Below are positions 1 through 8,900 of a stretch of DNA of 64,000 nt, one piece after another. Origin of the DNA: Shewanella basaltis (GTDB lineage: Bacteria; Pseudomonadota; Gammaproteobacteria; Enterobacterales; Shewanellaceae); contig NZ_JAKILA010000007.1 in the NCBI RefSeq assembly GCF_023283885.1, positions 62,001 to 126,000 on the forward strand, in the 5' to 3' direction. A program made the translations under genes and the position numbers. A model generated the notes under the pieces. The model made no database searches and was not told where the DNA came from. It saw only the letters and a program-made list of their open reading frames with translations. How positions within the stretch are numbered: the first letter of the stretch is position 1; every line of letters begins with the position of its first letter.

Positions 1-19
1 TATCTGATACGCTTAATAG

Positions 20-244
20 CGCGCGACGAATTGGTCTGACATTATTCATGTAGGTACAGGGTCCACTAGTTTGATTTTAAGGATCTTTCGTAAAGCAGAA
101 TTGGCTCAAGTCAGCTTTACCAAAGCCCCTCATGATGTTGCTTTAACACTTCTAGATAACAGTCTGATGATCAGGCGGGCGTATTTTATCGTAAACCGCT
201 TGTATTGGGTGTTTTTTCTGCGTGATTTCACAATATTGAAATAA
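20..244 (+). pseudogene. possible decayed coding remnant, no start codon
   Basis: Frame 2 is open for about 74 codons from just after a TAA-TAG pair to a TAA at 242-244, without a convincing start or ribosome binding site. The reading contains a VGTGSTS stretch followed by a VSFTK segment, which loosely recalls the middle of TctC/Bug-type periplasmic binding proteins. That likeness is weak and from memory. The rest of the first 365 bases shows no gene. It may be a fragment of a degraded gene or chance. Confidence 0.2.
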
Positions 245-279
245 GAACAAAGAGAGCCAAAATATTCGTCAAATAACCC

Positions 280-311
280 TTGACCTTAGATTAAACTCTA
301 AGGTTTATACT
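280..311 (+). promoter_or_regulatory. MerR-type promoter/operator of zntR-permease operon
   Basis: A -35 box TTGACC (280-285) and a -10 box TATACT (306-311) are separated by 20 bp. This is the overlong spacer that MerR-family activators correct by untwisting DNA. Between the boxes lies a perfect 8-bp inverted repeat, ACCTTAGA (283-290) and TCTAAGGT (297-304), with a 6-bp centre. The start codon of the MerR gene follows 55 bp downstream, so the regulator probably controls its own operon. Confidence 0.85.
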
Positions 312-365
312 AAGACTATATTCATAAGCGTTGGCCTGAATAAATGACAGAGTAAGGGGATTATT

Positions 366-827
366 ATGTATCGAATAGGTGAGCTATCTGCCTTATACGA
401 CATTAAAGCTGACACGTTACGGTTTTACGAAAAGCATGGCTTGTTGTCACCCTCTAGCCGTTCAGACTCAGGCTATCGATTATATAATCAAGACGATTCT
501 GAAAGGTTGAAGTTTATCCTACGTGCCAAGGCGGTGGGGTTTTCGCTCAATGACATTGCCGATTTATTGTCTATAGAAGTGGATAAATCAAACCGTGCCT
601 GTGCAGAGGTGAAAGGCTTAGTCGACAGTAAGCTTGAGCAGGTTGAAGCAAAACTGGCTGAGCTACAGCATTTTGCCGCGTCGTTAAAGAGTTTATCTAA
701 TACCTGTTGTGGTGGTCCTGATAGTGCTGAACATTGCTCGATACTTGAAGCACTTGAGTCGTCAGATCAACATATTATTGCTAAAAAAGAACAGCATCAT
801 TTCTCTCATTCAGGTCATAAGGACTAA
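366..827 (+). CDS. zntR: MerR-family metal-responsive regulator, ZntR-like
   Basis: A 153-aa MerR-family activator. The N-terminal winged helix-turn-helix (about residues 1-70, beginning MYRIGELS) is followed by a dimerisation helix and a C-terminal metal loop. It aligns without gaps to E. coli ZntR as I remember it. Ligand positions Cys79, Cys114, Cys115 and Cys124 are kept, but the position of ZntR His119 is Asp, and a His sits at 123. The protein adds a His-rich tail (residues 144-151) that ZntR lacks. It is the first gene of an operon with the permease 2 bp downstream and is preceded by a typical 20-bp-spacer MerR promoter. Zn(II)/Cd(II)/Pb(II) sensing is the best guess; the changed ligand set leaves the metal open. 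Confidence 0.87.
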   Translation: MYRIGELSALYDIKADTLRFYEKHGLLSPSSRSDSGYRLYNQDDSERLKFILRAKAVGFSLNDIADLLSIEVDKSNRACAEVKGLVDSKLEQVEAKLAELQHFAASLKSLSNTCCGGPDSAEHCSILEALESSDQHIIAKKEQHHFSHSGHKD

Positions 828-829
828 AT

Positions 830-2308
830 ATGTTATTGACCAATTTTGTGCATTTATTTTTAGAGTCCGCCCCCTGGCTTTTGCTGGGTTTAGTATTAGC
901 AGGGTTGTTAAAGGTGTTTGTGCCAATGGCATGGATGCAAAAGCAACTGGGTGGTCATGGGGTAAAAACGGTATTTAAAGCGGCATTATTAGGTGCGCCG
1001 TTACCTTTATGTTCGTGCGGGGTGATCCCTGCGGCGGTGGGCTTGCGCCGTGCCGGTGCGTCAAAAGCAGCCACGACCTCATTTTTGGTGTCGACACCAG
1101 AAACGGGCGTCGATTCGATTACCGTTTCTTACGTGCTACTCGGGCCGTTTATGGCCATAGTGCGCCCTATTGCAGCTATTACTAGCGCGATAGTGGCGGG
1201 GCTATTGGTCGGCCGTGATGACGATGATGGTGTGCCAGCAATGACTAAGCCTCAAGCTGACAACACGCCAACTGTAAAAGTGGAGTCGTCTTGCTGTGCA
1301 AGCAAAAAGAACGATCCATCAAGCTCGTCTGAAGCGACGTCAACTTTCCATAACGGCAAGGCTGATATTGTGCAGCATGCTGGGGTGAAAATGACCGCAG
1401 TTAAGGCCGAGTCTGTGTTAAGCCCTATGGCCTCTGCCAAGGTGTTGAGTGCTGGACCTGCGCCAGCGCAAAGCAGTTGTTGTGCAACTAACGCAGATGC
1501 ACCATCTCAGTCTAAATCATCTGGGTCATCTTGTAGCATTAATGCAGCAGAGCCTAACAAACCAGACACGGTTAAATCCAGTTGTTGCAGTAGCCTTGCT
1601 GAGCCAAAAGTTGAGGCGCAAAGCAGTTGCTGTTCACCTAAGTCAGCGCCAACAAACAAAGATGAAGCGGTAAACGCAGAGCAAGAGAGTTGCTGCGCTT
1701 CAACTCAGGACATGGCAACTGAGTTAAAGCAAAACAGTGTATTTAGTCGAGTATTATCCGGCCTGCATTATGCGGCAACGGATTTAGTTAAAGACACTAC
1801 GCTATGGTTGTTAGTCGGGTTATTTTTTGCCGCTTTAGTGCAAACTTACGTGCCAAGCGATTTTTTAGTGAAGTGGGGCGACGGCATTTTAGCCATGTTA
1901 GTGATGGTGCTAGTGTCTATCCCTATGTATATCTGTGCTACGGCTTCAACGCCGATTGCGGCAGGTTTACTGTTAGCGGGAGTGTCTCCTGGTGCGGTAT
2001 TGGTGTTTATGATGGCAGGCCCTGCAACGAATATCGCAACACTGGGTGTTGTGACTAAAGAGTTAGGCAAGCGTGCGCTTTATGGCTATTTAGGCGGTGT
2101 TATTGGCGTCGCGTTAGCCTTTGGTGTTTTGGTTAATTATTTAGTCGACAGCTTTGGCTTTAAAGTAATGCCACAAATTGGTGAAGAGCATGCATTATTG
2201 CCCCAAGGAGTGGTTGCGGTGTCTGGCATTGTGCTGGCGATACTAATGGGTAAAGTGTTGTGGGATATGATCCCCAAAGGCAATAAAGAAAAAAGTTGTT
2301 GCTCATAA
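830..2308 (+). CDS. ArsP/DUF318-family permease with Cys-rich linker
   Basis: A 492-aa inner-membrane permease of the predicted-permease family PF03773 (ArsP/YraQ type). Two hydrophobic halves, about residues 1-128 and 305-480, contain the family's PLCSCGVIPAA motif (residues 58-69) and a second half with an MYICATASTP motif. Between them is a hydrophilic linker of about 175 residues carrying Cys-Cys pairs at 155, 217, 252, 267 and 288 plus a lone Cys235, each preceded by Ser or Glu. The C-terminus ends in another Cys-Cys (490-491). Family members export organoarsenicals or other soft toxicants; the coupling to a ZntR-like regulator suggests metal or metalloid efflux with thiol capture by the linker, which is inference. 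The RBS AAGGA overlaps the end of zntR. A terminator follows at 2357. Confidence 0.8.
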   Translation: MLLTNFVHLFLESAPWLLLGLVLAGLLKVFVPMAWMQKQLGGHGVKTVFKAALLGAPLPLCSCGVIPAAVGLRRAGASKAATTSFLVSTPETGVDSITVSYVLLGPFMAIVRPIAAITSAIVAGLLVGRDDDDGVPAMTKPQADNTPTVKVESSCCASKKNDPSSSSEATSTFHNGKADIVQHAGVKMTAVKAESVLSPMASAKVLSAGPAPAQSSCCATNADAPSQSKSSGSSCSINAAEPNKPDTVKSSCCSSLAEPKVEAQSSCCSPKSAPTNKDEAVNAEQESCCASTQDMATELKQNSVFSRVLSGLHYAATDLVKDTTLWLLVGLFFAALVQTYVPSDFLVKWGDGILAMLVMVLVSIPMYICATASTPIAAGLLLAGVSPGAVLVFMMAGPATNIATLGVVTKELGKRALYGYLGGVIGVALAFGVLVNYLVDSFGFKVMPQIGEEHALLPQGVVAVSGIVLAILMGKVLWDMIPKGNKEKSCCS

Positions 2309-2356
2309 TGGTTTATTAGCAAAATAAACAATGCTTAACCTAATCGATTAATACTT

Positions 2357-2386
2357 AAAAACCAGTGACAAACATCACTGGTTTTT
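2357..2386. terminator. Rho-independent terminator after the permease
   Basis: A 12-bp perfect stem, with arms 2357-2368 and 2375-2386 and a 6-nt loop, is flanked by A-rich and T-rich tracts. It ends the zntR-permease operon. Confidence 0.85.
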
Positions 2387-2435
2387 CTATTTTATATGGT
2401 TAATGTTGTCTGTAATGGGCAGCAATTCACTTTGT

Positions 2436-2469
2436 ATTGTCACTTTTATTGTCACTTTTATCGTCACTA
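2436..2469. repeat. 12-bp tandem repeat upstream of cytochrome gene
   Basis: The 12-bp unit ATTGTCACTTTT occurs twice in tandem (2436-2447, 2448-2459), followed by a degenerate third copy (2460-2469). It lies in the 430-bp intergenic region before the multiheme cytochrome. The rest of that region is AT-rich and presumably holds the cytochrome promoter, but I cannot place -35/-10 boxes with confidence. Confidence 0.7.
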
Positions 2470-2737
2470 TGTTGGCCGAGTGGCGATACCCACATAACGA
2501 TTAAATGCCCTCAAACTGAGGTACTAGTAATCATCACCAACCTTAAAAATAACTTAAAATAGAAACAATTTTTGACTATTATGACGCGCCTCAAAATTTA
2601 ACAATTATTACACACACCTGCACTTTTTTTGCGCATTTATTGTGACCCCTCTCTCCATGTATCCCTTGGATTTACCCTACTATCACTATTGCGATATACC
2701 TATAAAGTGATAAGTCGTTTAAGCGACATTGGAGTGA

Positions 2738-4750
2738 ATGATGAAAACAATAAAATTGTGCAAGATAGCGCTGTTAATTGCGCTTTCCATGGGGGTAATA
2801 GCCTGTGGTAGTGATGGTAAAGACGGCGCTGATGGCCTAGATGGTCAAGATGGCGCGCCAGGTTTACCAGGTGCAGACGCAACCGCTCCCACAGTGAGTA
2901 CTTCAACGGCAACCAATATTGAGTTTATTAATCATATTGTTGCAGATGGTGTTGTTACTGTTGAATTTGGTGTAACCAACGAATCAGGTTATGCCATTAC
3001 TGGTTTAACAGATGCATCGATTTACCTTGCAGCTAAAACCGAAAATGGTATGCAACGCAGCCGAGATGGTAGCGTGGGCGGAAATGCAACTGTGGGTGGT
3101 TCATCGCCAACAACGGGAGCATCGTTAACCTTACTTGATAATGGTAACTATCAATTAGTTGCGCCAATGGCTGGGGTGCAAGCTGACACTGAAGCATTAA
3201 TTCGTTTGCAAGTTGGCGGCGGTGATATTGCCAAGTCACCGTATGTACTAGTTGCAAAACCTGAGATGATGCATACCTCAACAACAGAAACCTGTTATGC
3301 ATGTCATGTTGATTATGCCGAGTCTGATCTCAAACATGCTGGCTATGTGGCGTTAAATACCGATGGCGAAGTCGACTTTGTGGGTGGTTGTATGGTGTGT
3401 CATAACAACGTACCGCGTGATGTCGCAGCAGACGGCGCCTCATTAAACACCGGTGGCTACGCTAAAAACACCATGCAAATGCTTGGACACATTAATCATC
3501 AAAACTTTGAAAAAGATTTTGAACCCGCTAACTGTTATACCTGTCATGCTGAGCCTGTAATGAACACCAGCCTTGCAGGTAACGGTTGTGCTGATTGTCA
3601 TAACACGTCTAGCAGCTCTAGTTATGCCCAAGTCATTAGCAACAGTAATAGCAGTGAGTTTGATGCCAGAGCGTTCCACTTAAATAAAAGTGGCTTAGAA
3701 ACCTTGCAAGCGATGCGCGTGAGTTACACCGCTGAAACCACAGCTCCGCAAAAAAATGATGCAGGCATTTGGTGTACCACTATGTCGTTATTTGACATTA
3801 GCAGTGGCACCAAGACTCAAGTGAATATTGGTGCGTTATACAACAAAGATGGCGATACAACAGGGGCAACCAATGTGGTTGGTAAGCCTATTGTGTATGC
3901 TGGTGCTTATTTACATGGTTACTACAACGAGTCTATTGTTGGTCGCTTTGCAGGCCATGGTAGCAATGAAATCAAAACGGATAATGCCGATGGCTCAAGA
4001 ACGCACTGTTTCCCAACACCATCAAGTGGTTTTGATCAAGCAAGTATTATGGCAACGGCTCGCATTTCATTAAGCTACCCAGGTTGGGTGCAAAATGATG
4101 GCGAAACGTCTATGTCATTTACAGCCTATTCTGACGCTGTTGATCAAACAACAGGTGAGATTGTTAAGTATGAGCGTCGCTTAGCTGTGACCAACGATAG
4201 CTGTACAACGTGTCATAACAGCGAAACCAACTACCACAAAAATGGTGCTTATAATAATGGTGGTGTTGATTGTGTTGCTTGTCATAACAATGGGCAAGAT
4301 CGTAGTGCGGCAAACTCAGCCCCTGGTTATGGCCCAATGGTACACAGTATGCACTGGGGTATTGGTAACTCGTTATCTGGCGCTAAAACAGATGCTGATG
4401 GCAATAATATCACCAACTCTGCCGCGGCATTAAATGCCATTAATTGTGTCTCTTGTCATGCTGATGGCATTGACTTGAATGCCATACCTAACCAGTACAT
4501 ACGTGCTAAAGCATTCAACAATGGTGACCAAACTAAGATGGCTAGCCCGATCACAGCAAACTGTTTTGCCTGTCATAACGGTGACCAAGCACTAAACCAC
4601 ATGGAGTTAAATGGTGGTGAAATTAGCGCAGAAAAAGGCTTAGGTAACGACGGTACTTGGTTTACTCAACCTACTGGCGAATCTTGTGCAACATGTCATG
4701 CGCAAGGTCGTTCATTTGGTATCGAGAAATACCATAAGTTTGAACGCTAA
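2738..4750 (+). CDS. OmcA/MtrC-family outer-surface multiheme cytochrome lipoprotein (nine CXXCH)
   Basis: A 670-aa lipoprotein. The signal peptide ends in a VIAC lipobox (Cys23). Eight Gly-X-Y triplets follow at residues 24-47, a collagen-like tether. A beta-rich domain (about 50-180) leads to heme motifs at 186, 218, 266 and 284, then a second beta domain (about 325-480) with Cys346 and Cys424, then heme motifs at 489, 512, 570, 609 and 650. This is the MtrC/OmcA plan of alternating beta and heme domains used for extracellular electron transfer to metals or flavins. Family members normally carry ten hemes (five plus five). Here the first cluster has only four CXXCH, and the missing one corresponds to heme 5 of MtrC. 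No MtrA/MtrB-type partner lies nearby. The gene is monocistronic, with a terminator at 4800. Confidence 0.9.
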   Translation: MMKTIKLCKIALLIALSMGVIACGSDGKDGADGLDGQDGAPGLPGADATAPTVSTSTATNIEFINHIVADGVVTVEFGVTNESGYAITGLTDASIYLAAKTENGMQRSRDGSVGGNATVGGSSPTTGASLTLLDNGNYQLVAPMAGVQADTEALIRLQVGGGDIAKSPYVLVAKPEMMHTSTTETCYACHVDYAESDLKHAGYVALNTDGEVDFVGGCMVCHNNVPRDVAADGASLNTGGYAKNTMQMLGHINHQNFEKDFEPANCYTCHAEPVMNTSLAGNGCADCHNTSSSSSYAQVISNSNSSEFDARAFHLNKSGLETLQAMRVSYTAETTAPQKNDAGIWCTTMSLFDISSGTKTQVNIGALYNKDGDTTGATNVVGKPIVYAGAYLHGYYNESIVGRFAGHGSNEIKTDNADGSRTHCFPTPSSGFDQASIMATARISLSYPGWVQNDGETSMSFTAYSDAVDQTTGEIVKYERRLAVTNDSCTTCHNSETNYHKNGAYNNGGVDCVACHNNGQDRSAANSAPGYGPMVHSMHWGIGNSLSGAKTDADGNNITNSAAALNAINCVSCHADGIDLNAIPNQYIRAKAFNNGDQTKMASPITANCFACHNGDQALNHMELNGGEISAEKGLGNDGTWFTQPTGESCATCHAQGRSFGIEKYHKFER

Positions 4751-4799
4751 TATGCACTATGGCGTTAGCCTTATTGACTAACGATACAGTGTAAATCAC

Positions 4800-4824
4800 A
4801 ACGGGGAACAATTGATCCCCGTTT
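4800..4824. terminator. bidirectional terminator between cytochrome and S1/P1 nuclease genes
   Basis: An 8-bp perfect stem (4800-4807 with 4816-4823) has an 8-nt loop and is followed by a T tract. It lies between two convergent genes and can serve both. Confidence 0.75.
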
Positions 4825-4851
4825 TACTTTGTTAACTGTTTTAACGGATGA

Positions 4852-5658
4852 TTAATGAAAGATAGCATTGAGTTTTTCAGCTAAGCGGATGCCTGCTTGT
4901 TGCAGTCTTTTTTCAACGATGGGCTTATTCATAAACACATAGTTAAAGCGCAAATCATCCTCACCTTGGTCATTTTTCTCTAAAATATAAGCTTGTTTTC
5001 GTAATTCTTTAGACTCTTGTGCCCACTCATAATAACTGTGCCCTGACCATTGCTGGCGCTCAGCCTGACTTATACGGCTCAAAAACTCACTGTATTCGGT
5101 GTAGCTTAATTGCTGTTGCTCGATAATTTTGCTGTCCCATACACTGTGCAAATTGGTTTCTTGGCCAAACCATTTAACGTTAATCGTGTTACCACCTTTA
5201 TCGTGGCGATGACCCACATGTAAAGGCTGATGGATATCACCCACAAAATGCACATAAAAGGCCAGCGCTTGCCATTTATCTTTTTGGCTCGCTTTAGGAT
5301 TTTTTAACACTTTTTCAAATCGTTGCAACCCTTCGATAATGTCGCCATCGGGATTGCGTGTTACTGACGGCCATGTTTCATCATCTGCAATTGAAATGTA
5401 ATGCCAGGGCGCAGCGTGATGCCAGTTTTTATCGGAACGAATTTCATCTGCCCATGTAGACATTTGCGCTAGGCTTTCTCCATTTGTCAGCATATTAATC
5501 TGTTTTTTTGCGCTGTCGGTTAAATTGTTCTGAGCCAGATCACCAACAATACGATGCCCCAATTGGCCGAAAGCTAATGCAGGCGTTCCTGCGCCAAGTG
5601 TTGTTAGTAATGCAATGACTAATATAACGTTTTTGTGTATTGAGATTGAATTGTTCAT
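4852..5658 (-). CDS. secreted S1/P1-family nuclease
   Basis: A 268-aa zinc-dependent single-strand nuclease of the S1/P1 family, exported by a signal peptide cleaved after ALA (residue 29). The start was set at the ATG at 5658 because the 32 upstream codons do not fit the signal peptide. The trinuclear zinc ligands are visible: the FGQLGH N-terminus (His6 of the mature chain), the Asp of WADEIR, the His of WHYIS, the HFVGDIHQPLH block, and the HSVWD motif. The first mature residue would be Phe, not the Trp usual in fungal members. That residue binds zinc by its backbone, so activity is plausible. Likely role: periplasmic or extracellular nucleic acid and nucleotide scavenging. Confidence 0.85.
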   Translation of the reverse strand: MNNSISIHKNVILVIALLTTLGAGTPALAFGQLGHRIVGDLAQNNLTDSAKKQINMLTNGESLAQMSTWADEIRSDKNWHHAAPWHYISIADDETWPSVTRNPDGDIIEGLQRFEKVLKNPKASQKDKWQALAFYVHFVGDIHQPLHVGHRHDKGGNTINVKWFGQETNLHSVWDSKIIEQQQLSYTEYSEFLSRISQAERQQWSGHSYYEWAQESKELRKQAYILEKNDQGEDDLRFNYVFMNKPIVEKRLQQAGIRLAEKLNAIFH

Positions 5659-5857
5659 GTGTAAATCCAATGTATTCCTTGAATGGGCAGTCACTGTAGG
5701 CTGTACAAATAAGACGCGAATATACAGTACAGATATGACACTTTTATGTATCAATTGTGTAAAAAATCAGTTGTATATTGATTGTTTTTTGACATTAAAT
5801 TGCAATAAATTCTGCCTAAACTTCGCCCCTGCAGTTTTGGCTGCATTGACATACTAA

Positions 5858-5873
5858 GTCCAATTAATTGGAC
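5858..5873. promoter_or_regulatory. 16-bp perfect palindrome upstream of Oar-like receptor
   Basis: GTCCAATTAATTGGAC is a perfect 8+8 palindrome with no spacer, ending 37 bp before the receptor start codon. The position and symmetry suggest an operator for a dimeric regulator; I cannot name the regulator. It does not look like a canonical Fur box. Confidence 0.5.
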
Positions 5874-5910
5874 AAAACATTAAAATATAAGAATTATTCA
5901 GGGGTTTGAT

Positions 5911-8900
5911 ATGTTATTTAGTCACAAGATGAGCCGCTTAGCGTTAGCGACGTGTTTTGCTATGGGGGTTGCGTTACCCGCATCTGCAGCAGACACTGCG
6001 TCTGATATTCGTGGTCAAATTACAGGGCCAGCAGGAAATGCTGTTTCTGATGCCAAAGTCACCATTATTCACCAACCTACGGGCACAGTTACCGAGGTGC
6101 CTGTTACTGCTAACGGTCAATTTTCTGCCCGCGGATTACGTGTTGGTGGCCCATACATTATTAAAGTGGATTCTGACCAGTTTGCCGACACGGTTGAAGA
6201 AGATGTTTACTTACAACTGGGCGAAACCTTCCGCTTTAACCGTACTTTACAAGACGCAGCAGCAATGGAGCGTATTGGAGTTGTTGGCAGTGCAGGTTAC
6301 TACCGCACCGCGGGCAGTAACAGCGACTTTGGTGAGCAAGACATTGCCAAAGCTCCTGGGGTGAGCCGTGATTTAAAAGATGTATTGCGTCAAAACCCAA
6401 TGGCGGTTATCGGCACAGATGGTGTGTCAATGAGCGTGGCAGGTATGAACCCGCGTTTTAACACTTTTGTGGTTGATGGTATATCTCAAAATGATGATTT
6501 TGGTCTTAACTCAAATGGTTACCCAACCCAGCGCTCTCCAATTTCAATTGATGCAGTTGAAAGTGTCGCATTAAATGTGTCGCCTTACACCGCCAGAAAC
6601 GGCGGCTTTACGGGGGCACAAATAAATGCGGTGACTAAGTCGGGTACTAATGATTTATCTGGTTCAGTTTTTTGGGAAACCACTAACGACAGCATGGCAG
6701 GTGACGGTAAAAACCAAGACACCGGTGAGAAAATTGAGCAAGATTTTGAAGACACGACCTTTGGCGGAACGCTGGGCTTTCCGTTAATTGAAGATACCTT
6801 GTTTTTCTTTGGTTCTTACGAAAATTTTGATGCGCCTCAGTCTGCTGAGTGGGGGCCTTCAGGTGCTGGTTATGCAAATGATTCTGACGTGACGGCGCAA
6901 GAGCTAGCACAAATTGAACAAATTGCTCAGACGGTTTACGGCCTAGATGACATTGGTGGTTATACCACGACTCCACAAGAAAAAGATGAAAAAATCTTAG
7001 CTAAAATTGACTGGAATATTAACGACCAGCACCGTGCGAGTTTTACTTACCAATCTACAGTCGGTAACTTAACTAATAATATGAGCTCAAGCTCATCGTC
7101 TTTAAAATTATCAAGCACTTGGTACGACAAAGAAGAAACATTAGAAACCTATGCTGCTAACTTATACAGCGATTGGAATGATGATTTTAGTACCGAAATT
7201 AAAGTCGCCTATAAAGATACCACCACAAAATCAAAAACTATTGATGATCTAGGCATTGGTATGGTGTCGGTTCAAACCTATGATCGTGCAAGTGATTATG
7301 TGATTTTTGGTACCGATAAATCCCGTCAGGCCAATGAATTAAATAATCAAAATCTTGAGCTACGTTTTGTGGGCGACTATTACCTTGGCGATCATGAAAT
7401 TGGTTTTGGTGCTCAGTACAACAATGTTGAAGTGTTTAACTTGTTTGCTCAAAACGTGATGGGTAACTGGTCGTTTAATACCATTGAAGATTTTGAAAAT
7501 GGCGACGTAGACCAGTTCTTTTATGCCAATGCTATGACCGGTAATCCTGACGATGTTGGCGCAGCGTTTAATATGGATACGTTGGCATTATTTGTTGAGG
7601 ATGCCTGGGCTATTACCCCTGATCTTACGCTGACTTATGGCATGCGCTATGAAACTATTAGCATGTCTGACTCGCCAGCGCTGAACCAAAACTTCGTCGA
7701 ACGCTATGGTTTTGCCAATAACGAAACCTTAGATGGCCAAGATATTTGGTTACCGCGAGTGGGTGTGAAATATGCGCTCACAGAAGACATGAGTTTACAT
7801 GGCGGAGTCGGTCGTTATAGTGGTGGCTCACCGACGGTATGGATTTCAAACAGCTTTTCAAATGATGGCAACAGCCTGCTTAGCTACAACGATGGTTGGA
7901 ACGCGGCATGGGGCACACCTGACTTTGCCAATGTGCCATCACAAGCACAAGCAGGTTTAGTGGGCGGTGATGGTAATGTGAATGCTATTGACCCTCACTT
8001 TGAATTACCATCAGATTGGCGTGCCAGCATTGGATTTGACAGCACATGGGATTTTGGTGCATTGGGTGATGACTGGTTTCTTGGTGCTGAATTTTTATAT
8101 GTTAAAAAAGAAAACGACCTTGCTTGGGTAGATTTGGCTCGTCGCCAAGTCACTACCGATAATACTGGCCGTGTGGTTTATGAAACTTGGGACCCACTCG
8201 CTAACAATGGTGCTGGTGGTAACACTGAGCGTTATGACATTATGCTCACTAATGCAGACAAAGATGGTTCAAGTAAAACCCTTAGTTTGTCGTTAGCCAA
8301 AAACTGGGATATGGGCTTAAGCATGCGTGCGGGCTACGCTTATAACTCAGTTAAAGAAGGTAACCAAGGGTCGTCTTCAACTGCTACGTCAAATTACCAG
8401 TATACTCCAGTGCAATATGACCGCAATGGCACTACTTTGGGGACAGGTTATTATGAAACACCACACCGCTTTACGTTTAGCTTAGGTTATGACGTTGAGT
8501 TTGTGGCGGGCTATAACTCTAGCTTTAACCTCTTTTACGAAGCTCGTGAAGGTAACCCAATGACGTGGGTGCTAGGCTCTTATAAAGACGGTAACTTAGG
8601 TGATCAGTCAAGTTTTGCTAATGCATCATACTATCTGCCTTATATTCCAACTGGAGCCGATGATGCCAATGTTGAGTATGCAGATGGATTAACCTATGAA
8701 GCGCTTAAAGCAGCTCTTGATGATATTGGTCTGAGCCAATATGCCGGCGGGATTGCACCAAAAGGTACAGACAATCAACCTTGGATACACCAGCTTGATT
8801 TCCGCTTTACTCAGGAACTGCCGGGCTTTAGTGCTGATCACAAAGGTATCTTGTATTTTGATATTAAGAACGTACTTAATCTTGTAAATGATGATTGGGG

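Noticed and set aside
2738..4750. A tenth heme motif in the cytochrome
   Set aside because: The translation was scanned fully; only nine CXXCH are present. Cys346 and Cys424 are not in heme-binding context.
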